Source: Staphylococcus xylosus NJ (lineage in GTDB: Bacteria; Bacillota; Bacilli; Staphylococcales; Staphylococcaceae). Taken from it: a stretch of DNA of 64,000 bases. The stretch lies in the NCBI RefSeq assembly GCF_000338275.1, contig NZ_ANMR01000043.1, positions 496,001 to 560,000 on the forward strand, written 5' to 3'. The translations under genes were made by a program, and so were the position numbers. The first letter of the stretch is position 1. Every line of letters starts with the position of its first letter. Shown here piece by piece: positions 45,396 through 56,429 of this stretch. The notes under the pieces were generated by a model that made no database searches, was not told the origin of the DNA, and saw only the letters and a list, made by a program, of their open reading frames with translations.

Positions 45396-47447
45396 TTATT
45401 TTTTAGCTCGTTCTTTAAAATAGTAGTTTATAACATCTCTACCTAAATCTCCACCATTTAACCACGGTTCTGGAACTGGTTGGTTTGTATAGACAATTGA
45501 AAATGCAAGTTTAGGGTCCTTAATTGGTGCATAACCAACATAAGTTGAGTTTACTCTTGATTCACCATTTTGGAAAACTTCGGCTGTACCCGTTTTACCT
45601 GCTGATGGAACTTCGGTATCATTAAAACTTTGATAACCTGTGCCGGGTTTTTCATTAAATGCCATTTCAAATCCATCTTGAATTTGTTTAATTTGCTCTC
45701 CTGAGTTATTCACTCTGTTTAGCACTTTCCCCTTAACCTTCTCTTTAACAGGGCCCAATGTATCTTTATTTGTTGCCTGTCTAATTTCTAAGCCAATATG
45801 TGGTTGAACTCTATACCCGTTATTACCAATTGTAGAAACATATTGTGCCAATTGTAAAGGTGTATACGTATCATATTGTCCTATTGCTAAATCAAGGAAA
45901 TTACCTGGATTATCAGTTAATGGTTCAATTTGTCCATTTGTTTCATTCGGTAAATCAATACCTGTTTTAACGCCAAGCCCTACTTGATTCAATCCTTTAC
46001 GTAGCTTTTGACCTGCCTCAGAAATATCATTTGGTAATGTCATATTTGCTGAATAGGGAGATCCAGCCATTTTCAAAGCTGTCTTGAACATATAAACGTT
46101 AGATGAGTGCATTAGTGCTTCCTTATCGTTTATCGTTTTTCTACCATCTTGGTTAAAGTAAGAGCGTTTTGTCAGACCACCAGCAAATTTCAGTGGTTCA
46201 TCGACCATTTGATCACCAACGTTAATTGCATTATTTTGATAACCGGCTAATAAAGTGCCACCTTTTACAGATGAGCCAACAGCAAATTGTGATGTAAATG
46301 TGCCTATATCATAATCCGTTAAATCGCCATTCTTATCTATTTGTTTACCTGCCATCGCTAAAATATCGCCGTTATTTGGATTTTGTACAACTATTAGTGC
46401 ATTATCCATATCTTTAGCGCCTTCACTACGAAGTTTTGATATTTGCTTCTCTAAGTATTCTTCGGTTTTTTTCTGTAAGTCGATGTCAATACTAAGCACT
46501 AAATCATCTCCACGAGAGCCAGGATTAATAACTTTGGAATCAATGACTTCGCCTGATTTATCAGTAGTATATTTCATTTCTTTTTTCTTGCCTTTTAAAA
46601 TATCATCATATTGATATTCTAGATATGATTTTCCTACACGATCATTACGAGAATATCCTTTAGCCAAGTATTGCTCGGTTAATTCTTTAGGAATACCTTC
46701 TTCGGTTGTAGATACATCTCCAAAGATACCTCTTAATGTATCACCATTTGGATATTTTCTATCCCAATCCATTGTCGTATTTACACCTGGCAAATCTGAT
46801 AATTTTTGTGAGACCGCTGCGTATTCTTCATCAGTGACATCCTCATTTTTAATCATTTGTGGATCAAGCGCTGAACCAGACATCATTTCTCTATAAATAG
46901 CTAAGACTTGCAAATCTTTATCACTTAGTGTGTTAATTTGCTTTTTCCCAATTTTTTTATATAAGGACTCGTCATAGTCGTCTTGAGAAATACTACCATC
47001 ATCAAGTAATGCTTGTTCGCTTTGCATTAATTCTCTCGCTTTATTTGGATGTAATTGAATCCAATAGTCTTGTTTATCTCGATCTGTTATTTTGTCAGTA
47101 TCCATTTTAATTAAATCAGATAGATCTTTTGCAATTTTTAAAACTTCTGTTTGTGAAGTTTTTCTACCACGCGCATATGTAATCGCTTTTTTAGAAGCGT
47201 TATCAACAAGGACTTTACCGTTTCTATCTAATATACGCCCTCTCGGTACGGCTTCATTAACTGTTAAATTTTCGCTATTTTTTATCAGTTGTTTATAATG
47301 AGAACCCTGTGCAATTTGTAAATAACCTAACCTTAAGACAACTACTGCAAAAATAAATACAATCACACCAAATATAAAACTAATTCTTTTATTCATTGTA
47401 TTTCTAATTTTTTCATCATTTGACTTTTCTTTTAATCTTTTTAACAA
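45396..47447 (-). CDS. pbp3: Penicillin-binding protein 3 (class B transpeptidase)
   Basis: This membrane-bound transpeptidase cross-links peptidoglycan. After a short cytoplasmic tail, one membrane helix (about residues 23-45) precedes the dimerisation domain (VPRGRILDRNGKVLV near 68-82) and the transpeptidase domain. The active Ser is in FAVGSSVKGGTLL (SSVK near 392), the second motif is MHSSNVYM and the third is SAGKTGTAEVF. I chose the TTG start at 47447, eight bases behind GAGGT, giving 683 residues, close to the size of S. aureus PBP3. The ATG at 47477 lies upstream of that site. Confidence 0.93.
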   Translation of the reverse strand: MLKRLKEKSNDEKIRNTMNKRISFIFGVIVFIFAVVVLRLGYLQIAQGSHYKQLIKNSENLTVNEAVPRGRILDRNGKVLVDNASKKAITYARGRKTSQTEVLKIAKDLSDLIKMDTDKITDRDKQDYWIQLHPNKARELMQSEQALLDDGSISQDDYDESLYKKIGKKQINTLSDKDLQVLAIYREMMSGSALDPQMIKNEDVTDEEYAAVSQKLSDLPGVNTTMDWDRKYPNGDTLRGIFGDVSTTEEGIPKELTEQYLAKGYSRNDRVGKSYLEYQYDDILKGKKKEMKYTTDKSGEVIDSKVINPGSRGDDLVLSIDIDLQKKTEEYLEKQISKLRSEGAKDMDNALIVVQNPNNGDILAMAGKQIDKNGDLTDYDIGTFTSQFAVGSSVKGGTLLAGYQNNAINVGDQMVDEPLKFAGGLTKRSYFNQDGRKTINDKEALMHSSNVYMFKTALKMAGSPYSANMTLPNDISEAGQKLRKGLNQVGLGVKTGIDLPNETNGQIEPLTDNPGNFLDLAIGQYDTYTPLQLAQYVSTIGNNGYRVQPHIGLEIRQATNKDTLGPVKEKVKGKVLNRVNNSGEQIKQIQDGFEMAFNEKPGTGYQSFNDTEVPSAGKTGTAEVFQNGESRVNSTYVGYAPIKDPKLAFSIVYTNQPVPEPWLNGGDLGRDVINYYFKERAKK

Positions 47448-47522
47448 AACAGCATACCTCAATTCAAAAGTTCTCACTACAAATGATATATGAAATTAGC
47501 GAATATTTCTATTATTTTAGTT

Positions 47523-47554
47523 AAAAAAAATGACGACCTACTAAAAGGCCGTCA
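47523..47554 (-). terminator. sodA terminator
   Basis: On the minus strand TGACGGCCT faces AGGTCGTCA with one G-U pair, followed by a run of eight T residues. Confidence 0.85.
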
Positions 47555-47569
47555 TATTCGCTAGCTCAA

Positions 47570-48169
47570 TTATTTAGCTGCGTTATATAACTCGTCAACT
47601 TTTTCCCAATTTACAACGTTCCAGAATGCACTAATATAGTCTGGACGTTTGTTTTGGTATTTAAGATAATAAGCATGTTCCCAAACATCTAATCCTAAGA
47701 TAGGTGTTTTACCTTCAGTAATTGGATTATCTTGGTTAGGTGTAGTAACGATTTCTAAGTTACCGTTATTAACTACTAGCCATGCCCAACCTGAACCGAA
47801 ACGTGCTGCTGCTTTGTCTGCAAATTCTTCTTTAAATGCGTCTAAAGAGCCCCATTGTTCTTTAATTTTGTCAACAACAGTACCTTTTTCTTCTGAGTTT
47901 GGAGTTAATAATTCCCAGAATAATGAGTGGTTTAAATGTCCACCGCCATTATTGCGAACAGCTGTTTGAATGTTTTCTGGAACACTGTCTAGATTCGCAA
48001 CAATTTCTTCAATTGATTTAGATTCTAAATCAGTTCCTTCTACTGCTGCGTTTAATTTAGTTACATAAGTGTTATGGTGTTTGCCATGGTGAATTTCCAT
48101 TGTTTGTTGATCAATGTGTGGTTCCAATGCATCAAAACCATAAGGTAAGTTTGGTAATTCAAAAGCCAT
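47570..48169 (-). CDS. sodA: Superoxide dismutase (Mn/Fe)
   Basis: This cytoplasmic enzyme dismutates superoxide. The 199-residue protein has metal ligands His27 ([19 protein letters not shown] region), the His in NHSLFWELL, Asp and His in [21 protein letters not shown]. The signature DVWEHAYY is exact. The start follows AGGAGGATG. It lies between pbp3 and zur and has its own promoter and terminator. Whether it is strictly Mn-dependent or cambialistic cannot be read here; staphylococci may carry a second enzyme elsewhere. Confidence 0.96.
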   Translation of the reverse strand: MAFELPNLPYGFDALEPHIDQQTMEIHHGKHHNTYVTKLNAAVEGTDLESKSIEEIVANLDSVPENIQTAVRNNGGGHLNHSLFWELLTPNSEEKGTVVDKIKEQWGSLDAFKEEFADKAAARFGSGWAWLVVNNGNLEIVTTPNQDNPITEGKTPILGLDVWEHAYYLKYQNKRPDYISAFWNVVNWEKVDELYNAAK

Positions 48170-48202
48170 AAATAATCATCCTCCTAATTAATCTTTAAAT
48201 AA

Positions 48203-48231
48203 AGCATAACAACTAATTATGATAACAACAA
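48203..48231 (-). promoter_or_regulatory. Candidate promoter of sodA
   Basis: On the minus strand TTGTTG (48226-48231) and TATGCT (48203-48208) are 17 bases apart. The direct repeat GTTGTTAT occurs twice across this region, 16 bases apart. Confidence 0.5.
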
Positions 48232-48427
48232 TTAATCTGCTTAAAGTTTAATTGAAACGTTATTGAATAATATTTGTCATCTTTAGTTACTCTACTAGTA
48301 TATCTCAAATTGGACTTATTTAAACATGTTTATGCAACAATTTTAAAAATTCAATTTAATTCATACGAAAGACCTATGATTTATGGAAAATATTTTGTAT
48401 TTTTACTCTCATTTGTACAATTTATAA

Positions 48428-48841
48428 TCAAGCTTGTTGACAAGTTTCACATACGCCATAAACTTCTAATTTATGTGTATGGATATCAACTTTAGGAAGA
48501 AACGCTCTAATTTGTTCAATAGGACAGAAATCAATTACTTTTGTATCGCCACATGACTCGCATATAAAATGATGGTGGTGATGGTCTGTGCAAGCAATTC
48601 TAAATTTCATCTCTCCGTCTAATTCTGTGCCTTCAACTATACCTAAATCTTTAAATAAATGTAAATTACGATAAATTGTATCAAACGATATGCCTGGGAA
48701 ATTTTTATCCATTTCTTGCTGGATTAATTTCGCGTTGATATATTTATCTTCAAAAACAAATATATCAAGCATTTCACGTCTCTTATTTGTATATTTATGT
48801 CCGTGATTTTTAATGATATTAATAGCCTCTTCAGTTTTCAT
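48428..48841 (-). CDS. zur: Zinc uptake regulator Zur (Fur family)
   Basis: This zinc-sensing repressor of the Fur family has a winged helix N-terminus ([36 protein letters not shown]). Its metal-binding half includes [27 protein letters not shown] and the final CETC. The two Cys-x-x-Cys pairs form the structural zinc site. The ATG at 48841 follows GGAG and gives 137 residues; the upstream ATG touches that site. It overlaps the znuB end by 11 bases, so it is co-transcribed with the transporter it controls. Its own operon carries a Zur box. Confidence 0.93.
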   Translation of the reverse strand: MKTEEAINIIKNHGHKYTNKRREMLDIFVFEDKYINAKLIQQEMDKNFPGISFDTIYRNLHLFKDLGIVEGTELDGEMKFRIACTDHHHHHFICESCGDTKVIDFCPIEQIRAFLPKVDIHTHKLEVYGVCETCQQA

Positions 48842-49691
48842 CGTTAGCATCTCCTTTAATTGTTCTTATTCTAAATTTCTGATACATCATCGTAATAGCG
48901 AGTATTAGTACAAGTAATACTACAATTACACCACCTGGTGATATATTCATATAAAACGCTAATACGAGTCCTCCAATGACTGAAATTTCTCCAATAACAA
49001 CGCTTAAAATGATTAACTGTTTAAAACCTTTTGTGAGTCGCATTGAAATTGCTACAGGTAACGTTATTAGTGCACTCACTAATAAGATACCTACAACACG
49101 CATAGATGCAGATATAACCATTGCTACAATAATAATAAATATAAATTGAATCCATTTAGGTATTCCTATTACTTTACTATATTCTTCATCAAAAGATAAT
49201 ATAAATAATTCTTTGTAAAAAGATAATATAAATATAAGAACAACGATGACAATTACAATAATTGTAAATAAGTCACTTAATGTTACTGCACTGATAGAAC
49301 CAAACAATAATCCAACAATTTCTTGATTAAAGCCGTCTGCAAGTGAAATAAATATTGCACTTAAGGCGATTCCCGCACTCATAATAATTGGAATAGCAAT
49401 TTCTTGATAGTTACTATAAGAAGTTCTTAACTTTTCAATAAGTAATGCGCCAATCACAGCAAATAGAATACCAAACCACATTGGATTTATAAATGCCACT
49501 GTTGGGATTATTGTAACAACAAACATTCCAAATGAAATACCACCAAGCGTGACATGACTTAACGCATCAGCAATTAATGATAGCCTCCTCACAACAATGA
49601 AAGCACCGATTAATGGTGCAATTAAGCCAATAAGAAGCCCACTTATAAGTGAATATCTCATGAAATCAAAATTTAGTAAGGCTTCAATCAT
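48831..49691 (-). CDS. znuB: Zinc ABC transporter permease ZnuB
   Basis: This membrane permease belongs to the manganese/zinc ABC-3 family. The 286-residue protein has about eight hydrophobic helices. Segment [27 protein letters not shown] near residues 30-56 is the conserved cytoplasmic coupling region. The start ATG at 49691 overlaps the znuC stop (ATGA). Metal is inferred to be zinc from the Zur box and adjacent zur. The extracellular binding lipoprotein is not in this cluster and must be elsewhere. Confidence 0.92.
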   Translation of the reverse strand: MIEALLNFDFMRYSLISGLLIGLIAPLIGAFIVVRRLSLIADALSHVTLGGISFGMFVVTIIPTVAFINPMWFGILFAVIGALLIEKLRTSYSNYQEIAIPIIMSAGIALSAIFISLADGFNQEIVGLLFGSISAVTLSDLFTIIVIVIVVLIFILSFYKELFILSFDEEYSKVIGIPKWIQFIFIIIVAMVISASMRVVGILLVSALITLPVAISMRLTKGFKQLIILSVVIGEISVIGGLVLAFYMNISPGGVIVVLLVLILAITMMYQKFRIRTIKGDANDEN

Positions 49692-50461
49692 GACGAACAA
49701 CACTCCCTACTATGCTGATGATCAACAAATTGAATAGGATGACCATAAATTTTTGATATTTCAACTTCATCTAGCGATTTAAAATCTTCAGTTGTACCAT
49801 GAAAATGTAAATGCTTATTCAAGCAAGCTACTTCAGTTGCTGTGTCTGCAACAACACCAATATCATGTGTAACAAGAATAATGGTTACACCTTCATTCTT
49901 TAATGTATCCAAAGTCTCATAAAATTCACTCACGTGTTTTGCATCAATCCCACTAGTTGGTTCATCAAGAATTAGTACAGATGGTTCACTGATTAACGCA
50001 CGTGCAATTAACACTCTTTGCTGTTGTCCACCGGATAATTCAGCTATGTTTTTGTCAATTAAATGTTCAATATTAAGACGTGATAAAACAGTTTTTACAC
50101 TTTGCTCATCTTTTTTATTGAACCATTGAAATAGTTTCTTGCGCTTGGTAAGCCCACTGATCACGACTTCTTTAACGCTAGCAGGGAAGCCTGCTTTAAA
50201 CGCTTGTGCTTTTTGGGAAACGTAACTAATTTTAAGTAAAGATTGATTTCCATTATAGTCTTTCCCATCAACATAAATTTGGCCTTTTTGGATTGGTAAT
50301 AAGCCAAGTATAATTTTTAGTAAAGTTGATTTCCCGGCACCATTTGGTCCTACAATTGCAACAAACTCTCCTCTATTAATTTTAATATTTATATTTTCAA
50401 GTACTTGTTTGTTGTCAAAATAATAATCTATATTTTTTAATTCGAATACTGGCGTAGACAT
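49688..50461 (-). CDS. znuC: Zinc ABC transporter ATP-binding protein ZnuC
   Basis: This ATPase drives zinc import with ZnuB. Walker A is VGPNGAGKSTLLKIILG (near residue 35), the Q-loop is YVSQKAQ, the signature is LSGGQQQRVLIARAL and Walker B is VLILDEPTSGID. The C-terminus [10 protein letters not shown] is His/Cys-rich, plausible for metal sensing though not shown. I chose the ATG at 50461 behind GAGGTG, giving 257 residues. It is the first gene of znuC-znuB-zur. Confidence 0.93.
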   Translation of the reverse strand: MSTPVFELKNIDYYFDNKQVLENINIKINRGEFVAIVGPNGAGKSTLLKIILGLLPIQKGQIYVDGKDYNGNQSLLKISYVSQKAQAFKAGFPASVKEVVISGLTKRKKLFQWFNKKDEQSVKTVLSRLNIEHLIDKNIAELSGGQQQRVLIARALISEPSVLILDEPTSGIDAKHVSEFYETLDTLKNEGVTIILVTHDIGVVADTATEVACLNKHLHFHGTTEDFKSLDEVEISKIYGHPIQFVDHQHSRECCSS

Positions 50462-50479
50462 GTTTTCACCTCGTTCTAT

Positions 50480-50508
50480 ACTATACAATGAGATATTAAT
50501 TATGTAAA
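50480..50508 (-). promoter_or_regulatory. Promoter of znuC-znuB-zur
   Basis: On the minus strand TTTACA (50503-50508) and TATAGT (50480-50485) are 17 bases apart. The -35 box overlaps the end of the Zur box. Confidence 0.72.
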
Positions 50509-50526
50509 TAGTAATGTTTACGAATT
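50506..50526 (-). promoter_or_regulatory. Zur box
   Basis: TCGTAAACATTACTA sits at the centre of a 21-base site that matches the Bacillus/Staphylococcus Zur consensus (AAATCGTAATNATTACGATTT) at nearly every position. It overlaps the znuC -35 region, a repressing position. Confidence 0.78.
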
Positions 50527-50528
50527 AT

Positions 50529-50586
50529 CAAAAAAAGAGTAACATGCGAATTCTAAGTGGATCATTAGAATTCACATATTACTCTT
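50529..50586 (-). terminator. nfo terminator
   Basis: AGAGTAA and GAATTCTAA face TTAGAATTC and TTACTCT, with a U-run of seven on the minus strand. It separates nfo from the znu promoter. Confidence 0.83.
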
Positions 50587-50686
50587 GCCGTTCTAGCAAA
50601 ACAAATTCCCAGCATATTTTTTATTATATTGTTTAAAAGTGATTAATTAAACCCTTTAATATCCGGTCAATTTTTAAGAAATATTA

Positions 50687-51577
50687 TTATTGATTTAAAA
50701 TTTTACTCTTCAAATCTGGATCAAATTGTTGTTGTTTTAACATTTCAATTTCTAATTTATATGGTGGTTTCTTGTTCTTTTTATCTTCACCCACATAAGG
50801 TGTTTCTAATATTTTTGGAATTTCTTTAAAAGTATCGTGATGTACAATATAGTTAAGCGCTTCGAACCCAATATAACCAAATCCAATATTTTCGTGCCTA
50901 TCTTTATGTGCTCCAATATCATTTTTACTATCGTTTACATGCACGACTTTAATTCTATCGACACCTATAATTTTATCAAATTCGTTTAAAACACCATCAA
51001 AATCTTCTTTTACGTTATAACCGGCATCGTGTGTATGACATGTATCAAAACAGACAGATAGTCTTTCATTATGATCTACTCCATCAATAATTCTGGCTAT
51101 CTCTTCAAAGTTTCTGCCAATTTCAGATCCCTTACCAGCCATTGTTTCTAATGCTATTCTAACATCATTATCATTCGTTAGAACTTCGTTAAGGCCTTCT
51201 ATTATCTTTTTGATACCTGCATCTGTACCTTCGCCAACATGAGCACCTGGGTGTAATACTATATCTTTCGCGCCTAGTGCTTGTGTACGTTCAATTTCAC
51301 TTTGTAAGAACTCCACACCAAGTTCAAAGACATGTGGTTTAACTGTATTAGCAATATTTATAATATAAGGTGCATGCACAACAATATTTGATAGACCATG
51401 AGCTTTCATTACTTCATGACCTTTTTCAATATTTAATTCTTCGATAGGCTTTCTTCTAGTGTTTTGTGGCGCACCTGTATAAATCATAAATGTAGACTCA
51501 CCAAATTTTTGGGCTTCTTCAGCTGAGCCTTCTAACATTTTTTTACCATTCATCGATACATGAGACCCTAATAACAT
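50687..51577 (-). CDS. nfo: Deoxyribonuclease IV (endonuclease IV)
   Basis: This zinc-dependent AP endonuclease acts in base excision repair. The 296-residue TIM barrel starts [11 protein letters not shown]. Metal ligands are visible in [52 protein letters not shown] and [22 protein letters not shown]. The start at 51577 is preferred because an AGGTG site lies six bases upstream; the GTG giving three more residues is part of it. It follows cshB after nine bases in one operon. Confidence 0.95.
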   Translation of the reverse strand: MLLGSHVSMNGKKMLEGSAEEAQKFGESTFMIYTGAPQNTRRKPIEELNIEKGHEVMKAHGLSNIVVHAPYIINIANTVKPHVFELGVEFLQSEIERTQALGAKDIVLHPGAHVGEGTDAGIKKIIEGLNEVLTNDNDVRIALETMAGKGSEIGRNFEEIARIIDGVDHNERLSVCFDTCHTHDAGYNVKEDFDGVLNEFDKIIGVDRIKVVHVNDSKNDIGAHKDRHENIGFGYIGFEALNYIVHHDTFKEIPKILETPYVGEDKKNKKPPYKLEIEMLKQQQFDPDLKSKILNQ

Positions 51578-51586
51578 AAAATTCAC

Positions 51587-52927
51587 CTATCCTTTTCTAT
51601 TTTTTCTTTCCTGTCTACTCTTTTGCTTACTAAATTGTTTGCGTTCTTTTCGTTTTAAATCATCCAAATCACGTTTAAATTTCTTCTTATAACCAGGTTT
51701 GACTTTTTTCTTATTACTTTTAACTTTATATTTTAATTGATTTGTTAAATGATCATCTTTATTTTTACGTGATTGACGTAAATTATGAGCTTTAATAGGC
51801 TTTAACTCATCGTCTTTAATATCAACGTTTTCAAAATGATAGCCGCGTTGTTCAATTAATGCAACGTTATTTTCTTCATCAGGGCTGTACAAAGTAATTG
51901 CAACGCCTTTATATTGCCCCCTACCAGTACGTCCTACACGATGTGTGAAGAAATCAATATCATTTGGTACATCAAAGTTAATTACATGACTTACACCATC
52001 AATATCAATACCTCGTGATGCTAAATCACTAGCTATTACGTATTGGAATTCTAAATTTCTAATACGTTTCATTTGTTGTTTACGTTCTCTAGGTGAAAGA
52101 CCACCGTGAATCATGCCTAATTTCAAACCAGCTGCATTAAGTTGGTTTGCTAATTCATCAGCACTGTCTCTACTATTACAGAAAATGATACATAAATATG
52201 GGTTCAGTACATCAATTAACTTTAAAGTCTTTTCTATTTTGGCTTCGCCTTTTGTTGGAATTAAATAGAATTCTATATTCTTTTTGTTTTTTTCTGTATT
52301 TTCTATCTCTACAAAATCCGGATTTTCAAGATATTTATTTAAAAATGGATGTAACGATTTAGGTATTGTTGCACTGAATACTGCAATATGTGCTTTCTCA
52401 TCTAATCTTATAGCAATATGATCAACTTCATCTATTAGCCCTAAATCTATCATTAAATCTGCTTCATCAATGACTAAGTAGGATGCTAAGTGTACATGTA
52501 AATCCCCGTGTTTAGCTAAATCATTAATACGTGTAGGTGTCCCTATAACAAGTTGTGGTTGATTGTTTGCACGACTACGATCTTTTTCAATATCTGTGCC
52601 ACCTATGAATAATTTTACTGACACATCTTCTTTAAATTTTGTTATATGGCTAGCAACATCAAAAAGTTGTTGCGCTAATTCTCTTGTGGGAGCTACAACA
52701 ATTGCTTGCGGTTCTTTGTATTCTGTATCTATTGAATTGATTAACGGTAATAAAAATGCATGGGATTTACCTGTCCCTGTTTGTGATTGGCCGATTAAAT
52801 TTACTTGTTTTATTATTTTTGGTATTACTCGGCTTTGAATTTCAGTCGGTTGATCAAAATTCAAATCTTTCACAGCATCAATCAGACTTGGTTCTAAATT
52901 AAATTTCTCAAATGGGTGATTTGCCAT
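51587..52927 (-). CDS. cshB: DEAD-box RNA helicase CshB
   Basis: This ATP-dependent RNA helicase is linked to cold adaptation and ribosome assembly. Q motif FEKFNLEPSLIDAVKDLNFDQPTEIQ, Walker A SQTGTGKSHAFLLP, DEAD as VIDEADLMID, motif III FSATIP and motif VI HRVGRTGRGQ are all visible. The C-terminal 80 residues are very basic (KKFKRDLDDLKRKERKQF), an RNA-binding tail. It has 446 residues. The family assignment is CshB by the adjacent nfo, as in B. subtilis (yqfR-yqfS). Confidence 0.92.
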   Translation of the reverse strand: MANHPFEKFNLEPSLIDAVKDLNFDQPTEIQSRVIPKIIKQVNLIGQSQTGTGKSHAFLLPLINSIDTEYKEPQAIVVAPTRELAQQLFDVASHITKFKEDVSVKLFIGGTDIEKDRSRANNQPQLVIGTPTRINDLAKHGDLHVHLASYLVIDEADLMIDLGLIDEVDHIAIRLDEKAHIAVFSATIPKSLHPFLNKYLENPDFVEIENTEKNKKNIEFYLIPTKGEAKIEKTLKLIDVLNPYLCIIFCNSRDSADELANQLNAAGLKLGMIHGGLSPRERKQQMKRIRNLEFQYVIASDLASRGIDIDGVSHVINFDVPNDIDFFTHRVGRTGRGQYKGVAITLYSPDEENNVALIEQRGYHFENVDIKDDELKPIKAHNLRQSRKNKDDHLTNQLKYKVKSNKKKVKPGYKKKFKRDLDDLKRKERKQFSKQKSRQERKNRKG

Positions 52928-53165
52928 GTCTTGGCCTCCTTAAATCTTCATCTTATCTATTATAAAGCATTACCGTATAATTTTGAACTAAATTATCATA
53001 TCAAGTTAAATAAGTAATGCATGCTATAAAATGTTTTTGATTAGTAGTATTAATATAAACTTATAGCAATATCCCAATAATTTTCTCTAAGAATGTTAAC
53101 TATAATATATTATTATTGTCATAGATCAATTATATTTTAATTGTCACGCAATAATTCATATTAAC

Positions 53166-53192
53166 GGCTGAAGCATTGATTATGCCTCAGCC
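53166..53192. terminator. Hairpin after nif3, repeat family B-like
   Basis: GGCTGAAGCAT faces ATGCCTCAGCC around TGATT. No clear U-run follows on either strand, so termination is uncertain; the arms resemble the GGCTGAGACAT family. Confidence 0.5.
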
Positions 53193-53203
53193 ACAAATTG
53201 TTG

Positions 53204-54307
53204 TTATAAATATTCAAAGGGGTCTGTATTGATTTCAGACGCTTCAATATTAAATATTTTATCATCAACATTCAGCCAATCTTCTAAAAGTTGGCATAGC
53301 CCTTCTCTCATTACATATTCACTGTAATGGTTGATATCTAATAAATTAACGCCTGCGATTTTAGCGTCTAATGCATCATGGTGTTTTATATCTCCTGTCA
53401 CAAAGATGTCAGCGCCTTTCTGACTGGCTGCATACTCAAATCCAATTCCTGATCCACCTATAATAGCTACTGTTTCTATGTTTGCGTTAACATCGCCAGA
53501 GAAACGTACACTTGGCATTTTTAATTGTGCTTTAACATGGCTCACAAATTTTTTCACTGTCGTAACTTCATTAAGTTTGCCTATCATGCCTAAACCGTAA
53601 TTCGCTTGTTTTGTAAGTTCTATAAAATCATAAACCGGAGTTTCATATGGATGATGTTGTATTATTAAGTCTTGCGTTAAAGTTCTTTGTGTATGGTCAA
53701 TCATAAATTCTAATTTATATTCTTGTACTTTAGAAATTTGATCTATTTCACCGATATGTGGGTTTGCACTATCTACTGGCTTAAATTGACCAGTGCCAGG
53801 GCTTTCGAAAAAACAGTATTGATAATCCCCCTCTTGAGCTATACCTGCTTCACTTAATACATCTTTAAAATCGCTTAAATTTTCTTCAGGAATAAATACT
53901 TGAACTTTGTAATAAGGTATATTTTCAGGGTTTAAAATCTGTTGTTTTTCTAAACCTAATTTATTAGAAAGCATCGCATTCACACCTTTTGGATAAACAT
54001 CCAAGTTAGTGTGTAATGCAATGAGATTAATGTCGTTTTTGATTAGTTTACGTATGATTGCCCCATATCCTTCTTGTTGAGTAATATTTTTCACCCCTTT
54101 AAAAATAAGAGGATGATGACAAATTATTGTATTATAGCCTTTATCTAACGTTTCATCAACAATCTCTTCAGTGCAATCGAGTGCTGTTAATATACCTGTG
54201 ACTTTGTTAGCTTTATCACCAATTAATAAACCTACGTTATCCCATGATTCTGCTGTATCAAAAGGTACATGTGTATTAATAGTTTTTAATAATTCATCTA
54301 TAATCAT
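53204..54307 (-). CDS. Nif3-like dinuclear metal centre hexameric protein
   Basis: This 367-residue protein of the Nif3/YqfO family has the metal-binding segments ICHHPLIFKG, LHTNLDVYPKGVN and the C-terminal VTGDIKHHDALDAKIAGVNLLDINHYSEYV. A PII-like domain is inserted between the two halves (about residues 125-230), as known in Gram-positive members. The molecular function is unproven; GTP cyclohydrolase activity has been claimed for some members. It directly follows trmK (no gap), the usual pair downstream of rpoD. Confidence 0.87.
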   Translation of the reverse strand: MIIDELLKTINTHVPFDTAESWDNVGLLIGDKANKVTGILTALDCTEEIVDETLDKGYNTIICHHPLIFKGVKNITQQEGYGAIIRKLIKNDINLIALHTNLDVYPKGVNAMLSNKLGLEKQQILNPENIPYYKVQVFIPEENLSDFKDVLSEAGIAQEGDYQYCFFESPGTGQFKPVDSANPHIGEIDQISKVQEYKLEFMIDHTQRTLTQDLIIQHHPYETPVYDFIELTKQANYGLGMIGKLNEVTTVKKFVSHVKAQLKMPSVRFSGDVNANIETVAIIGGSGIGFEYAASQKGADIFVTGDIKHHDALDAKIAGVNLLDINHYSEYVMREGLCQLLEDWLNVDDKIFNIEASEINTDPFEYL

Positions 54308-54985
54308 TTATAACACCTCATTAATTAAATCTAACTCATCATTAATTTCGTCTAAACGTTGAACATGTATTTTAGGATTTAAATTATTCTTTATCTTTAA
54401 TAATGCTTCTTTTTCACGTTCCCATTTTTTGTTAAATAAATCATTTTTATCTTTAACCAATTCGGGTCCAAATTTTAATTCTATTTGAGTCATAGGTGGT
54501 ATTTTTTCGAAGTACTCAGCAACAATAATTTCATAGATATGGCCTTTTTCTTCCATAATTTCTTCAGCTATTATGCCATAATTTAATTCAGTAAGCTTAT
54601 TTCTAATGGCACTTGACTGTATATTACTTTGTAACACCAATCTCGGTTTATTACACAATTTATTGGCGCCATCACTTATAATTTTAGCTATAAGAGGACC
54701 ACCCATGCCACATATAGTAATTGTAGTTATAGGATCTCCATCTTGTATAACAGTTAACCCGTCACCTAATCGTACATCGATATGGTGACTGAGTTGATGT
54801 TCGCATACGTTTCGTTTAGAAGCATCAAAAGGCCCTTTAATGACTTCGCCTGCAATTGCTCTTCTTATTAATTTATTTTCTATAGCAAAAATAGGTAGAT
54901 AAGCATGATCCGAACCAATATCTGCTAAATATTCACCTTTAATATAATTACTTACTCTTTTTAATCTTTGATTTAATGGAATCAT
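54308..54985 (-). CDS. trmK: tRNA (adenine(22)-N1)-methyltransferase
   Basis: This SAM-dependent enzyme methylates A22 in the D-arm of tRNA. The SAM-binding loop is LADIGSDHAYLPI near residue 20, and TITICGMGGPLIAKII with VLQSNIQSSAIRNKL follows. A C-terminal coiled coil covers the last 60 residues (FNKKWEREKEALLKIKNNL). It has 225 residues. It is between rpoD and the nif3 gene, matching the B. subtilis sigA-yqfN-yqfO order. Confidence 0.92.
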   Translation of the reverse strand: MIPLNQRLKRVSNYIKGEYLADIGSDHAYLPIFAIENKLIRRAIAGEVIKGPFDASKRNVCEHQLSHHIDVRLGDGLTVIQDGDPITTITICGMGGPLIAKIISDGANKLCNKPRLVLQSNIQSSAIRNKLTELNYGIIAEEIMEEKGHIYEIIVAEYFEKIPPMTQIELKFGPELVKDKNDLFNKKWEREKEALLKIKNNLNPKIHVQRLDEINDELDLINEVL

Positions 54986-55009
54986 AAAAGTGCTCCCCTT
55001 TTAATATGT

Positions 55010-55067
55010 AAAAAAGGAGCGGAAGAGAAATCAAAATTTTTAATTTGATCTCGTATTCCCGCTCCCT
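55010..55067 (-). terminator. rpoD terminator, repeat family A
   Basis: GGAGCGGAAGAGAAATCAAA pairs with TTTGATCTCGTATTCCCGCTCC around a small AT loop. Minus-strand RNA ends in a U-run. The repeat at 21983-22041 is a clear relative. Confidence 0.82.
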
Positions 55068-55192
55068 GTATCACTAACTTGTTTTAAAGCTATTAAATAG
55101 CGTATTGTGCACTTCGTCAGCTATTATACATGTGTATATAGAGACACATCAATACCCATTTAATGTATAGTCGATGCCTCAAGCGCTAAAAA

Positions 55193-56365
<1,173 letters not shown>

Positions 56366-56429
56366 CTACTCAAAACATTGTATCGTATACACATTAAGTG
56401 ATTAAAAAATACAGACAAATACATATTTT

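Noticed and set aside
48274-48495. 73-residue + strand frame between sodA and zur
   Set aside because: It runs into the zur gene on the opposite strand and has no ribosome binding site.
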